This document shows positions 44,560-52,470 of a stretch of DNA of 64,000 nt, in pieces; position 1 is the first letter of the stretch, and each line of letters starts with the position of its first letter. The translations under genes were made by a program, and so were the position numbers. The notes beneath the pieces were generated by a model. That model saw nothing but the letters and a program-made list of their open reading frames with translations. It was not told the origin of the DNA and ran no database searches. This stretch comes from Bacillota bacterium. Lineage in GTDB: Bacteria > Bacillota > Clostridia > Lachnospirales > Lachnospiraceae. The stretch lies in contig JAEWQV010000016.1 in NCBI GenBank assembly GCA_023399055.1, positions 62,001-126,000 on the forward strand, read 5' to 3'.

Positions 44560-45456
44560 ATGGAGAAAGATACAATTCGAATTGGAACCAGAGGCAGTAA
44601 ACTGGCATTAATTCAGACGAATATGGTTATTGATGTATTGAAGCAACAGTTTCCTAATCTTCGTTTTGAAACCGTGATAATACGTACACTGGGAGATAAA
44701 ATACTGGATAAACCGTTGCAGGAGATTGGCGGCAAGGGATTATTTATATCCGAGTTGGAAGAGGCAATGATAAAGGGCGAGATAGATCTTGCCGTGCATA
44801 GCGCCAAGGATATGCCGGCAGAGCTTCCTCAGGAACTTGGTATCCTGGGAGTATTGAAGAGAGAGGATCCCAGAGATGTACTAATCACAGGGGCAACCAC
44901 GACACTTAATGATTTACCTTCAATTGTAATCGGTACCAGCAGCCAGCGAAGACAGACACAGATTGAGGAGTTATACCATAATGCCGATTGTCGTCCGTTA
45001 AGAGGTAATGTAGACACCAGATTACGAAAGCTTTCTGAAGGTGAATATGATGGTATTATATTAGCAGCAGCAGGTATCAAAAGATTACAACTTGATCACG
45101 AGGAGAACTTTAATTATCGCTACCTTGAAATCTCGGAGATGATTCCTGCGGCAGGGCAGGGGATCATAGCAATCGAAGGGAAAAAGGAAGGCATCGTTAG
45201 TGAGCTGGTGAAAGCTGTATCAGATAAAACTGCCGAACTGGAGCTGCGGCTGGAACGAAAAGCTTTGGAACTCTTTATGGCGGATTGCCACGAACCGGTT
45301 GGAGTCTATTCAAAGGTTGACGGTGAGGAAGTTACCCTATGGATGATGAAACGGCAAAATGGTATTGTAAAAAAACTGGTACAATCCACAACAATGGAAA
45401 AGCGCTGGGATTTAACACGGACTATGGTTGAGCAAATATTGGAGGAGACTACGTGA
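44560..45456 (+). CDS. hemC: hydroxymethylbilane synthase (porphobilinogen deaminase)
   Basis: 298-residue enzyme polymerising four porphobilinogens. IRIGTRGSKLALIQTN, DKPLQEIGGKGLFISELEEAM, DLAVHSAKDMPAELP, GTSSQRRQTQ and RPLRGNVDTRLRKL are the standard motifs. The dipyrromethane-cofactor Cys is in FMADCHEPVG, where most homologues read GGCQxPxG. The stop overlaps the GTG start of the next gene (GTGA). Confidence 0.94.
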   Translation: MEKDTIRIGTRGSKLALIQTNMVIDVLKQQFPNLRFETVIIRTLGDKILDKPLQEIGGKGLFISELEEAMIKGEIDLAVHSAKDMPAELPQELGILGVLKREDPRDVLITGATTTLNDLPSIVIGTSSQRRQTQIEELYHNADCRPLRGNVDTRLRKLSEGEYDGIILAAAGIKRLQLDHEENFNYRYLEISEMIPAAGQGIIAIEGKKEGIVSELVKAVSDKTAELELRLERKALELFMADCHEPVGVYSKVDGEEVTLWMMKRQNGIVKKLVQSTTMEKRWDLTRTMVEQILEETT

Positions 45457-46946
45457 GCATAGTTTATCTTATAGGAGCAGGTCCGGGAGACCCGGGGCTG
45501 ATTACAGTGAAAGGCTTGGAATATCTTAAAACCTGTGATGCGGTTATCTATGACCGCCTGGTTTCCGAGCAGTTGCTTGGGTATCTTAAGAAAGACTGCG
45601 TTCGAATCTATGTAGGAAAGGAATCCGGGAAACATTCGAAGACCCAGGAGGAAATCAACCGTATTCTGATAGAGAGCACCTTAAGCTATGAGAAGATTGT
45701 CAGGCTAAAGGGTGGAGACCCCTTTGTATTTGGCAGAGGAGGAGAAGAAGTCCAGGAATTGACCAAGCATCAGATACCATTTGAAGTAGTACCTGGAGTA
45801 ACCTCGGCTGTTGCGGTTCCTTCCAGTGCCGGAATTCCGGTAACACAGCGTGGATTTAGTCGTAGTTTTCATGTAATTACCGGGCATACCGTTGATTCTG
45901 AAAATACGCTTACTGATAATTACGAAGTTTTGGCAAAGCTGGATGGTACCTTGATCTTCTTAATGGGGGTAGCAGCATTGGAACAAATAACGGGTGAGCT
46001 GATCAGATATGGTAAGACGGCTGATACACCAGCAGCTGTTATTTCCAATGGTACCATGATAAATGAGAAAACTGTCAGAGGAACACTTCATAATATTACG
46101 AAGCAAGTAAAAGAAGCGGAAATCCAATCACCAGCAATTTTTGTGGTTGGTGAAGTTGCGGCACTGGAATATAAACAAAATTATAATTTACCCCTGTCAA
46201 AGATCAGCTTTGGCATAACCGGAACAGAGCATTTTCGTGAGAAACTGGAGAGAGGTCTTAGACTACTGGGAGCTAAAACGACTACAATTTGTGATATGAA
46301 GGTTCAGGAGACGGAGCATATTCATCAGCTGGAAGAGGAACTGAAGCATCTAACAGAATATCAGTGGGTTATGTTTACCAGTACCAATGCGGTTCGGATT
46401 TTCTTTGAGTCAATGCAGAGAATGCATATGGATCGGAGAAAGTTAAGTAATATACGATTTGCGGTCATTGGAAGCGGAACGGCTCAAGCGTTGGAGCAGT
46501 ATGGTTATTTTACTGATTTCATACCGGAGAGATATAATTCCGGGGAGCTTGCTACTGAGTTTACCTTAACTGTTGTTAATAAAAATGATAGAGTGTTAAT
46601 TCCCAGAGCCTTGCAGGGAATGGAAGAACTTACAAAGGTTTTAGATGCACATAAGATAGAATATACCGAGATTCCGATTTATGATGTTAGGGGAAGCGGT
46701 ATTGAACAGAATGAGAAACTAGATAGCTTGGATTGTCTGATATTTGCCAGTGCTTCCGGTGTTAATGCTTTTTTTGAAGATCTAAATAAGTCCGGTATTA
46801 CACTAGCTGAGGATATGGTTATTGCCTGTCTGGGAGAAGCAACAGCTGTTGCACTGCAGCAATATTCAACGAAGGCACAGATAATTGCCAGAGCCAGCAA
46901 TGTCGAAGGTTTGCTGGGGGCTATTACCGGATATTATAATAAATAG
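45453..46946 (+). CDS. CobA-HemD fusion: uroporphyrinogen-III C-methyltransferase / uroporphyrinogen-III synthase
   Basis: 497-residue bifunctional protein. Residues 1-245 are the SAM-dependent methyltransferase (VYLIGAGPGDPGLITVKG, RLKGGDPFVFGRGGEE, PGVTSAVAVPSSAGIPVTQRG, GTLIFLMG) that makes precorrin-2. Residues 250-497 are HemD (FGITGTEHFREKLERGL, VMFTSTNAVRIFF, FASASGVNAFFEDL, CLGEATAVALQQY), closing the ring to uroporphyrinogen III. Fusion of the two steps channels the pathway to siroheme/corrinoids rather than heme. GTG start, four-base overlap with hemC. Confidence 0.94.
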   Translation: MSIVYLIGAGPGDPGLITVKGLEYLKTCDAVIYDRLVSEQLLGYLKKDCVRIYVGKESGKHSKTQEEINRILIESTLSYEKIVRLKGGDPFVFGRGGEEVQELTKHQIPFEVVPGVTSAVAVPSSAGIPVTQRGFSRSFHVITGHTVDSENTLTDNYEVLAKLDGTLIFLMGVAALEQITGELIRYGKTADTPAAVISNGTMINEKTVRGTLHNITKQVKEAEIQSPAIFVVGEVAALEYKQNYNLPLSKISFGITGTEHFREKLERGLRLLGAKTTTICDMKVQETEHIHQLEEELKHLTEYQWVMFTSTNAVRIFFESMQRMHMDRRKLSNIRFAVIGSGTAQALEQYGYFTDFIPERYNSGELATEFTLTVVNKNDRVLIPRALQGMEELTKVLDAHKIEYTEIPIYDVRGSGIEQNEKLDSLDCLIFASASGVNAFFEDLNKSGITLAEDMVIACLGEATAVALQQYSTKAQIIARASNVEGLLGAITGYYNK

Positions 46947-47160
46947 TGAGTATACGCAAACTGCCCTTTTTGTGTAATAGGAAACTTTGCCCTTTTATAC
47001 AAAAAAAGTACCCTTAGGATACGCACCTTTGCGGTTAAACACATTTACAAAGCGTTCGTATTTTATTGCATCGCAATCCGTATAGGCACGAAAGTATTAG
47101 TAAAACGGAAACTTTTTTAGGGATACAGGTAAGATAAGATTATTAGAGGAGGAATTACAT

Positions 47161-48126
47161 ATGATAAGGATGAGGAGACTTCGGGTGAATGAAGCCCTAA
47201 GAAGTATGGTACGTGAGAATAAGCTTGATAAATCCGATCTGGTTTATCCCATATTTGTTATAGAAGGTGAGGGAATTAAAAATCCGGTAGACTCCATGCC
47301 TGGAATATACCAATACTCCGTAGACCAACTGGAGGAAGAGCTTGATGCTATTCTTAGAAGTGGTATAAGTGCTATCTTAATCTTTGGAATTCCTGCTCAT
47401 AAGGATGAGGTAGGAAGTCAGGCTTATGATGACAATGGAATTACTCAAAGAGCAATCCGTTATATTAAGGGAAAAGCACCAAGTTTATTAATTATAGCGG
47501 ATATATGTCTTTGTGAATATACCTCCCACGGTCATTGTGGTCTGATAAACGAGGATATAATTTTAAATGATGAAACCTTACCGCTGTTATCCAGTATGGC
47601 GGTTAGTATGGCTAAGGCAGGAGCAGATATTATCGCACCCTCGGATATGATGGATGGAAGAGTGAAAGCCATAAGGGAATCATTGGATTCCAATGGATAT
47701 AAGGACCTAATGATCATGTCCTATAGTGCCAAATATGCTTCTGGCTATTATGCACCCTTTCGTGAGGCTGCCCATTCTGCACCGGGTTTTGGTGACCGGA
47801 AGACATACCAGATGGATCCGGCAAATCGTAAAGAAGCCATAAGAGAGTGCCTCTTAGATATAGAAGAAGGTGCAGATGTAATCATGATTAAACCTGCCCT
47901 TGCTTACATGGATATCATTCGTGAGGTCGCTGATGTGACGAACTACCCTATCGCAGCCTATAATGTCAGTGGGGAATATGCCATGGTAAAGGCAGCTGCT
48001 TTGCAGGGTTGGATTGACGAACGTAAAATTGTAATGGAGAACCTGATTGGATTAAAGCGGGCGGGAGCGAAAATAATAATTACTTATCATGCACTGGACG
48101 CAGCCCGATGGTTAGAGGAGCAATAG
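47161..48126 (+). CDS. hemB: delta-aminolevulinic acid dehydratase (porphobilinogen synthase)
   Basis: 321-residue enzyme condensing two ALA to porphobilinogen. The metal-binding Cys cluster is DICLCEYTSHGHCG, indicating a zinc-type enzyme; Schiff-base lysines are in SYSAKYASGYYAPFREA and VIMIKPALAYMD. RBS GAGGAGG. The 215-base gap before it holds an imperfect hairpin (TTTTTGTGTAA/TTATACAAAAA, 46967-47005) but no gene. Confidence 0.95.
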   Translation: MIRMRRLRVNEALRSMVRENKLDKSDLVYPIFVIEGEGIKNPVDSMPGIYQYSVDQLEEELDAILRSGISAILIFGIPAHKDEVGSQAYDDNGITQRAIRYIKGKAPSLLIIADICLCEYTSHGHCGLINEDIILNDETLPLLSSMAVSMAKAGADIIAPSDMMDGRVKAIRESLDSNGYKDLMIMSYSAKYASGYYAPFREAAHSAPGFGDRKTYQMDPANRKEAIRECLLDIEEGADVIMIKPALAYMDIIREVADVTNYPIAAYNVSGEYAMVKAAALQGWIDERKIVMENLIGLKRAGAKIIITYHALDAARWLEEQ

Positions 48127-48132
48127 AATAAA

Positions 48133-49404
48133 ATGGACAGAAGCAAATCAATTAAGCTAAATGAAAAATCAAAAACCTATATGCCAGGTGGGGTGAATAG
48201 TCCGGTCCGCGCTTTTTTGGCAGTTGGAGGCACGCCTGTATTTATCGACAGAGCGAATGGCTCAAGACTCTTTGATGTGGATGGAAATGAATACATTGAT
48301 TATGTCTGCTCCTGGGGACCGGGTATCTTAGGACATAGCCATCCTACTGTAATCAAGGCGGTGAAGGAGGCGTGTGAGCGAGGACTCTCCTTCGGTGCTC
48401 CAACAGAAGCGGAAGCTGTGCTGGCAGAGCTAATCCAAAGTATGATGCCCTCCCTGGAAATGCTTCGTTTGGTAAGTTCCGGTACAGAGGCGGTGATGAG
48501 TGCCCTGCGTGTTGCCAGAGGATATACGGGCAGAGATAAGATAGTAAAATTTCGTGGCTGTTATCATGGGCACTCCGACGGCTTGCTAGTGAAGGCTGGC
48601 TCCGGGGCCTTAACCCAATCAATACCGGATAGCAGTGGTGTACCTTTTGATTATTCGAAGCATACGCTCATTGCAGATTATAATGATGAGGCTTCCGTTG
48701 AGCTGTTATTTAAAGAATACGAAGGTAAGATTGCAGCAGTGATTGTAGAACCAGTTGCAGCCAATATGGGTGTTATATTACCACAGTCTGGGTTTCTTAA
48801 GTTTCTAAGAGATATCACCATAAAATATGATTCTTTACTAGTATTTGATGAAGTTATAACAGGGTTTCGACTTAGTTCAGGTGGTGCCCAGGGTTATTAT
48901 GGAGTAACACCGGATATTACAACCTTAGGTAAAATCATAGGTGGCGGAATGCCTATGGGTGCTTACGGCGGAAGAAGAGAAATTATGGAACTGATTGCAC
49001 CAAAGGGACCAGTATATCAGGCAGGTACCTTATCCGGGAATCCTGTGTCCACGGCTGCCGGTATCGCAACCTTAAAGCTACTTAAGGACATGCCTGAACT
49101 ATATTCGGAATTAGAGAAAAAGACCGAGAAGTTGGTATCTGCATTAAAAGATAAGTTTCAGGACAGAATATGTGTAAATCAGATTGGATCTTTAGCTTGT
49201 GTCTTCTTTACACAAAATTCGGTTACAAATTATAATTCAGCAATCACATCGGACACCGCAGAATATGCAAAGTTTTTTAACCATATGCTGGAAAGTGGAA
49301 TCTATTTGGCACCATCCCAATTTGAAGCAATGTTTATCTCATATGCTCATAGCGAGGAAGATATTGACAAAACCATTGAAATAATAAAAAAATATAAATA
49401 TTAA
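48133..49404 (+). CDS. hemL: glutamate-1-semialdehyde 2,1-aminomutase
   Basis: 423-residue PLP enzyme converting glutamate-1-semialdehyde to ALA. PGGVNSPVRAF, DYVCSWGPGILGHSHP, VSSGTEAVMSALRVARGYTGRDKIVKFRGCYHGHSD and the PLP-binding Lys in TLGKIIGGGMPMGAYGG are diagnostic. It lies six bases after hemB. With hemA, hemB, hemC and the CobA-HemD fusion it completes the route from glutamyl-tRNA to precorrin-2. Confidence 0.95.
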   Translation: MDRSKSIKLNEKSKTYMPGGVNSPVRAFLAVGGTPVFIDRANGSRLFDVDGNEYIDYVCSWGPGILGHSHPTVIKAVKEACERGLSFGAPTEAEAVLAELIQSMMPSLEMLRLVSSGTEAVMSALRVARGYTGRDKIVKFRGCYHGHSDGLLVKAGSGALTQSIPDSSGVPFDYSKHTLIADYNDEASVELLFKEYEGKIAAVIVEPVAANMGVILPQSGFLKFLRDITIKYDSLLVFDEVITGFRLSSGGAQGYYGVTPDITTLGKIIGGGMPMGAYGGRREIMELIAPKGPVYQAGTLSGNPVSTAAGIATLKLLKDMPELYSELEKKTEKLVSALKDKFQDRICVNQIGSLACVFFTQNSVTNYNSAITSDTAEYAKFFNHMLESGIYLAPSQFEAMFISYAHSEEDIDKTIEIIKKYKY

Positions 49405-49415
49405 TAAAATTGTGC

Positions 49416-49444
49416 TTGAAAAAAGAAAAATGATGAGTTATAAT
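49416..49444 (+). promoter_or_regulatory. promoter of the tRNA-Gln gene
   Basis: TTGAAA, 17 bases, TATAAT, about 40 bases before the mature tRNA. Confidence 0.7.
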
Positions 49445-49486
49445 ATCATTCGTGGCTGACAAAACCAAGCCTAAAATAGTACAAAT

Positions 49487-49558
49487 TGGGGTATCGCCAA
49501 ACGGTAAGGCACTGGACTCTGACTCCAGCATTTTAAGGTTCAAATCCTTATACCCCAG
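49487..49558 (+). tRNA. tRNA-Gln (anticodon CUG)
   Basis: 72 bases folding as a full cloverleaf: acceptor TGGGGTA/TACCCCA with discriminator G, anticodon arm CTGGA-CTCTGAC-TCCAG with anticodon CTG, and T arm TAAGG-TTCAAAT-CCTTA. CCA is not encoded. The 5' U and overall sequence match bacterial tRNA-Gln. It marks the left edge of the changed, AT-rich accessory region. Confidence 0.95.
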
Positions 49559-49562
49559 TCTT

Positions 49563-49596
49563 AAAAAAAGAATTCCATATGGAATTCTTTTTTTGT
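49563..49596 (+). terminator. terminator of the tRNA-Gln gene
   Basis: AAAGAATTCC and GGAATTCTTT form a perfect stem around AT/TA, followed by a T-run. Confidence 0.85.
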
Positions 49597-49638
49597 TACT
49601 CAGAGATTTGATTACACGAAGTCATAAATGCATCTAGA

Positions 49639-49667
49639 TTGACATGGAAGTATATGTAATATAGAAT
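49639..49667 (+). promoter_or_regulatory. promoter of the broken acetyltransferase gene
   Basis: TTGACA, 17 bases, TAGAAT. Confidence 0.55.
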
Positions 49668-49796
49668 AAAGCGAGAATGTAATATTTATACACATACTAA
49701 AATTACTTATCCCTGATGGGCTGGTAAAATAGAGTGCGTATAAATTAAAAATAATTTTAAAAATCAACGAATGAAATGCAGGGATGGAGGAAAGAC

Positions 49797-50357
49797 ATGA
49801 AGCATGTAGGTACAGTAGATTTGGAAACAGAGCGTTTGCTATTACGTAAATTTAGAAAGACAGATGCCGAGGACATGTTTAATAATTGGGCTAATAGTGA
49901 GCAAGTTGCGAAATTTTTAACTTGGCCACCACATACATCAGTAGAGGTAACACAAGGTATCATTGATATGTGGATGGACGGTTATACGGATCTTAAGAAC
50001 TATCAGTGGTGTATTGAGGATAAGGAAAGTCATCAGGCAATTGGCAGCATTGGAGTTGTAGGACAGGTGGAAAACGTTGATGCTATTGAGATAGGCTATT
50101 GCATAGGAGAAAAGTATTGGCATAAGGGGCTTATGACCGAGGCTTTTTCTTAGTTAATAGAGTTCTTTTTTAAAAAGGTTGAATGCAATAGAATCTATGC
50201 CAGATACGATATAAAAAATCCCAATTCAGGTGAAGTAATGAAAAAATGTGGTTTAATGTATGAAGGCACACATTTACAAGCCAGCAGAAATAATACCGGA
50301 ATTTGCGATGTTGCTCAGCATGCAATTCTTAGAAGTCAATATATTGATAAGTTGTAA
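49797..50357 (+). pseudogene. GNAT family N-acetyltransferase interrupted by one in-frame stop
   Basis: RimJ/RimL-type acetyltransferase. The first 118 codons (ETERLLLRKFRKTDAEDMFNNWANSE..., acetyl-CoA loop region YCIGEKYWHKGLMTEAFS) end in TAG at 50151-50153. The same frame continues without shift for 67 more codons encoding the expected C-terminal part (LIEFFFKKVECNRIYARYD, NPNSGEVMKKCGLMYEG) to a TAA at 50355. A single substitution therefore separates it from an intact ~186-residue protein. RBS GGAGGAAAG and a promoter remain, so inactivation looks recent, or it is a sequencing error. Confidence 0.85.
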
Positions 50358-50535
50358 CTTTGTTATATTCAAGCTAAAGGTTGAAGGCTTTAAGAAAGAT
50401 AAAGTATTTTATGAGTTGATGGATAATGATTGCTTAGGTGATTATGTAGATGTTTCTTATGAAGAGATGACTTTAACAGAAGAAAGTTACTTTGAAGTTA
50501 TTGTAGATTCCATCGAGGCAAGTGATTTATATTAA
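50358..50535 (+). pseudogene. 5'-truncated gene fragment of unknown family
   Basis: The frame encodes FKLKVEGFKKDKVFYELMDN... ending IEASDLY, with coding-like composition, but upstream it only overlaps the acetyltransferase in another frame and no ribosome site or sensible start is present. A terminator follows. It looks like the tail of a lost gene; I do not recognise the family. Confidence 0.35.
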
Positions 50536-50558
50536 ATATCTAAAACGAAGTGCAGAAG

Positions 50559-50588
50559 AACGACCATAACAAATTAATGGTCGTTTTT
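50559..50588 (+). terminator. rho-independent terminator
   Basis: ACGACCAT and ATGGTCGT stem around a nine-base loop, followed by TTTTT. Confidence 0.75.
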
Positions 50589-50808
50589 CTGTGCACATTA
50601 TTTCTCTTAATACTTCTCAATTTGTTTGTTTTTAGGATTGAATACTCTTTAGGAGTATCGATAGTAAATGGTCAGTTCGTACTTCTAAATGTTTTTTACA
50701 TTTGTATCTATCCTGTGAACGTTCTCTACGGGACCATAATTAATGCAATGTCCAACCTTAAACATAGATTGTTTCATCAATAACGTTAACCGACATACTT
50801 GGCTAAAA
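50589..50808 (+). other. remnant sequence, possible fragment of a small membrane protein
   Basis: An open frame ending at 50783 encodes a hydrophobic peptide (LLILLNLFVFRIEYSLGV ... NLKHRLFHQ), but its possible starts lie in or before the terminator hairpin and lack a ribosome site. I cannot support a functional gene; it may be decayed DNA at the cluster border. Confidence 0.25.
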
Positions 50809-52284
50809 TTAATTTACTAGTAGTATATCTGCGCGACTTGATAGGACTCTAATCTCATCATTATTTTTGCTTTTTATTCGGTATTGGCCTAAGTTATCAA
50901 AACAGACAGATACCTTTTTGGTAAAAAAATGCTCATTAGATAAGTACTCAACAACAAAACTGGCCTTATACTTATGTGAGATTTCGAAGACAGTCATTAA
51001 ACCAATGCCACTTCCACCTTCATAAAGATGAGTGGTTGTGTTTTTTAACCCGATATTTAATAGTATTTCAACGGTAAATGGTTCTCCACTATCAAAAATA
51101 TCTATAGAATAGATATTATTAGAAAGACCTACATTTACCATTATTTTTTTCTTGGTGCTTTTTTTTGTTGCTATGATTGCATTTTCTATTAAATCGGAAA
51201 GTATTGTCTGTACATCTATTTCATCAATTATATTTTGAATTAAGTATTTAATGCTTCCGGATATTGATAAATCAAAATTAATACAATTTTCATTAGATTT
51301 TTGACACATATATAGTATTAGCGTATCTACTGATGCAACATCAGTCTTAGGCAGACCCTTACTTTTAATTTCATATGTATTCAAAATGCCTGTGCGTTCC
51401 TGTGACATATATTCAAGTTGAATCAACAATTCGTGTGCTTTATTAATAAGTACTTCTTTATTAGCTTCATTTTCTGCTGATATAAGATAATTTCTTACTG
51501 CAAATTCCATAGCGGGGATAAGCTTATTATCCTTATGTATAATTTTAGATAGTTCATTGTTATGGTATTTAATCTGTTCAAGTTCAATATTCAGATTCAT
51601 TATTGTTTTTTGAAGTTGCTCCGTCTCTTTTGCTTTAGTTGTCGAGATATAGTTTTTAAAAATAGAGTTTTTCCACCAAACAATAAGGGCTAGGCCACAG
51701 AACAAGGAGAAAAAAACAGGTATTGTATATATGGGACCTATACTTTTATTGTTGCTTGCAAATGATATGGCAATCAATAATAAAATACTGATATATACAC
51801 CAATGTTACTAGAGCCGTATTCAGTTAAAAAGGGCATACCCTTTTTTAAACGTTTAAACTTAAATAGTCTAAACAATAAAAGAAATTGAAGAATTCCAAT
51901 GAAAATAAGAGAGATTAAATTAGAAGGGTATTCTTTAAAAATAAATGAAAAATAAACTCCTACTGGATATATTATAGCTGCAGCAATTAAAAAAGCTATA
52001 TAGACGATTCCAAATGATATGGTTGATACAATTAAAGATAAATTAATCGAAAGTTTAATAAATTCTTTAACAAAAAAAGAGAACACTACCACTATAATAA
52101 ATATACTAAGCGAAGCTGAAAATCTTCTTATAAAATATATTTCAGGTAGAAAAAAAAGTATAAAGAGTACACATAGTAAGATTTCTTTTTTAGTAATTTT
52201 CAAATTTATTAATTTAAGGCATACATAGAAGCTACACATAATAATAGAACAATATTTAACGATAAGTAATAGCATTTTTCTCAC
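50809..52284 (-). CDS. GHKL sensor histidine kinase, AgrC-like
   Basis: 491-residue membrane kinase. Six or seven hydrophobic segments fill residues 5-205, typical of peptide-pheromone receptors of the HPK10/AgrC class. A coiled region leads to the phosphoacceptor box with His250 (SKIIHKDNKLIPAME), then the N-box LSDLIENAIIA and G-boxes DSGEPF and GGSGIGLM. It is downstream of the response-regulator gene on the same strand, with a 14-codon gene on the opposite strand in the gap. No AgrB-type processing protease is visible, so a ligand would have to be unmodified or processed elsewhere. It likely controls the adjacent thiopeptide cluster. Confidence 0.88.
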   Translation of the reverse strand: MRKMLLLIVKYCSIIMCSFYVCLKLINLKITKKEILLCVLFILFFLPEIYFIRRFSASLSIFIIVVVFSFFVKEFIKLSINLSLIVSTISFGIVYIAFLIAAAIIYPVGVYFSFIFKEYPSNLISLIFIGILQFLLLFRLFKFKRLKKGMPFLTEYGSSNIGVYISILLLIAISFASNNKSIGPIYTIPVFFSLFCGLALIVWWKNSIFKNYISTTKAKETEQLQKTIMNLNIELEQIKYHNNELSKIIHKDNKLIPAMEFAVRNYLISAENEANKEVLINKAHELLIQLEYMSQERTGILNTYEIKSKGLPKTDVASVDTLILYMCQKSNENCINFDLSISGSIKYLIQNIIDEIDVQTILSDLIENAIIATKKSTKKKIMVNVGLSNNIYSIDIFDSGEPFTVEILLNIGLKNTTTHLYEGGSGIGLMTVFEISHKYKASFVVEYLSNEHFFTKKVSVCFDNLGQYRIKSKNNDEIRVLSSRADILLVN

Positions 52285-52347
52285 CCTCTTACTATAGAAT
52301 AACAGTATCTAATGAAAAATGACCTACAAATACAAAGTGAATTTCCA

Positions 52348-52353
52348 TATAAT
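52348..52353 (+). promoter_or_regulatory. putative -10 element of the 14-codon peptide gene
   Basis: TATAAT lies about 38 bases upstream of the start; the position of a -35 (TACAAA, 17 bases further up) is poor, as in promoters that need an activator. Confidence 0.4.
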
Positions 52354-52391
52354 TACATTTAAAATTAAAAAAAAGCATAAGGAGGCAACAT

Positions 52392-52436
52392 ATGAAGGGT
52401 TTTTGGGAAAAATTGTTTGAATGGTTATCCATATAG
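52392..52436 (+). CDS. 14-residue peptide gene between kinase and regulator (candidate signal peptide)
   Basis: ATG with a near-ideal ribosome site (AAGGAGG, six bases upstream) opens a 14-codon frame encoding MKGFWEKLFEWLSI, then TAG, followed within a few bases by a perfect terminator. It lies alone on the plus strand in the 185-base gap between a GHKL kinase and its response regulator, which run on the minus strand. The product is aromatic and amphipathic (Phe, Trp, Leu, Phe, Trp, Leu on one helical face). It is not a leader peptide, because no gene follows in its direction. The best guess is an unprocessed or formyl-Met pheromone read by the kinase; alternatives are a membrane-active or toxin-like peptide. 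Confidence 0.62.
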   Translation: MKGFWEKLFEWLSI

Positions 52437-52438
52437 AA

Positions 52439-52470
52439 AAACAAGCTGCACATTTGTGTAGCTTGTTTTT
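52439..52470. terminator. bidirectional terminator between the 14-codon gene and the response regulator
   Basis: ACAAGCTGCACA and TGTGTAGCTTGT pair over 12 positions (one G-T) with a TT loop. TTTTTT follows on the plus strand and TTTTT on the minus strand; the plus-strand tail overlaps the regulator's stop codon. Confidence 0.85.

Noticed and set aside
49452..49637. Small open frame across the tRNA-Gln gene
   Set aside because: It spans the mature tRNA and its terminator; not coding.
50151..50153. UAG as a pyrrolysine or readthrough codon in the acetyltransferase gene
   Set aside because: GNAT enzymes have no known need for pyrrolysine, there is no supporting structure, and nearby genes are also fragments; simple gene decay is more likely.
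50550..50783. 77-codon membrane protein gene before the kinase
   Set aside because: Its start lies in a terminator hairpin and no ribosome site is present; listed only as remnant sequence.
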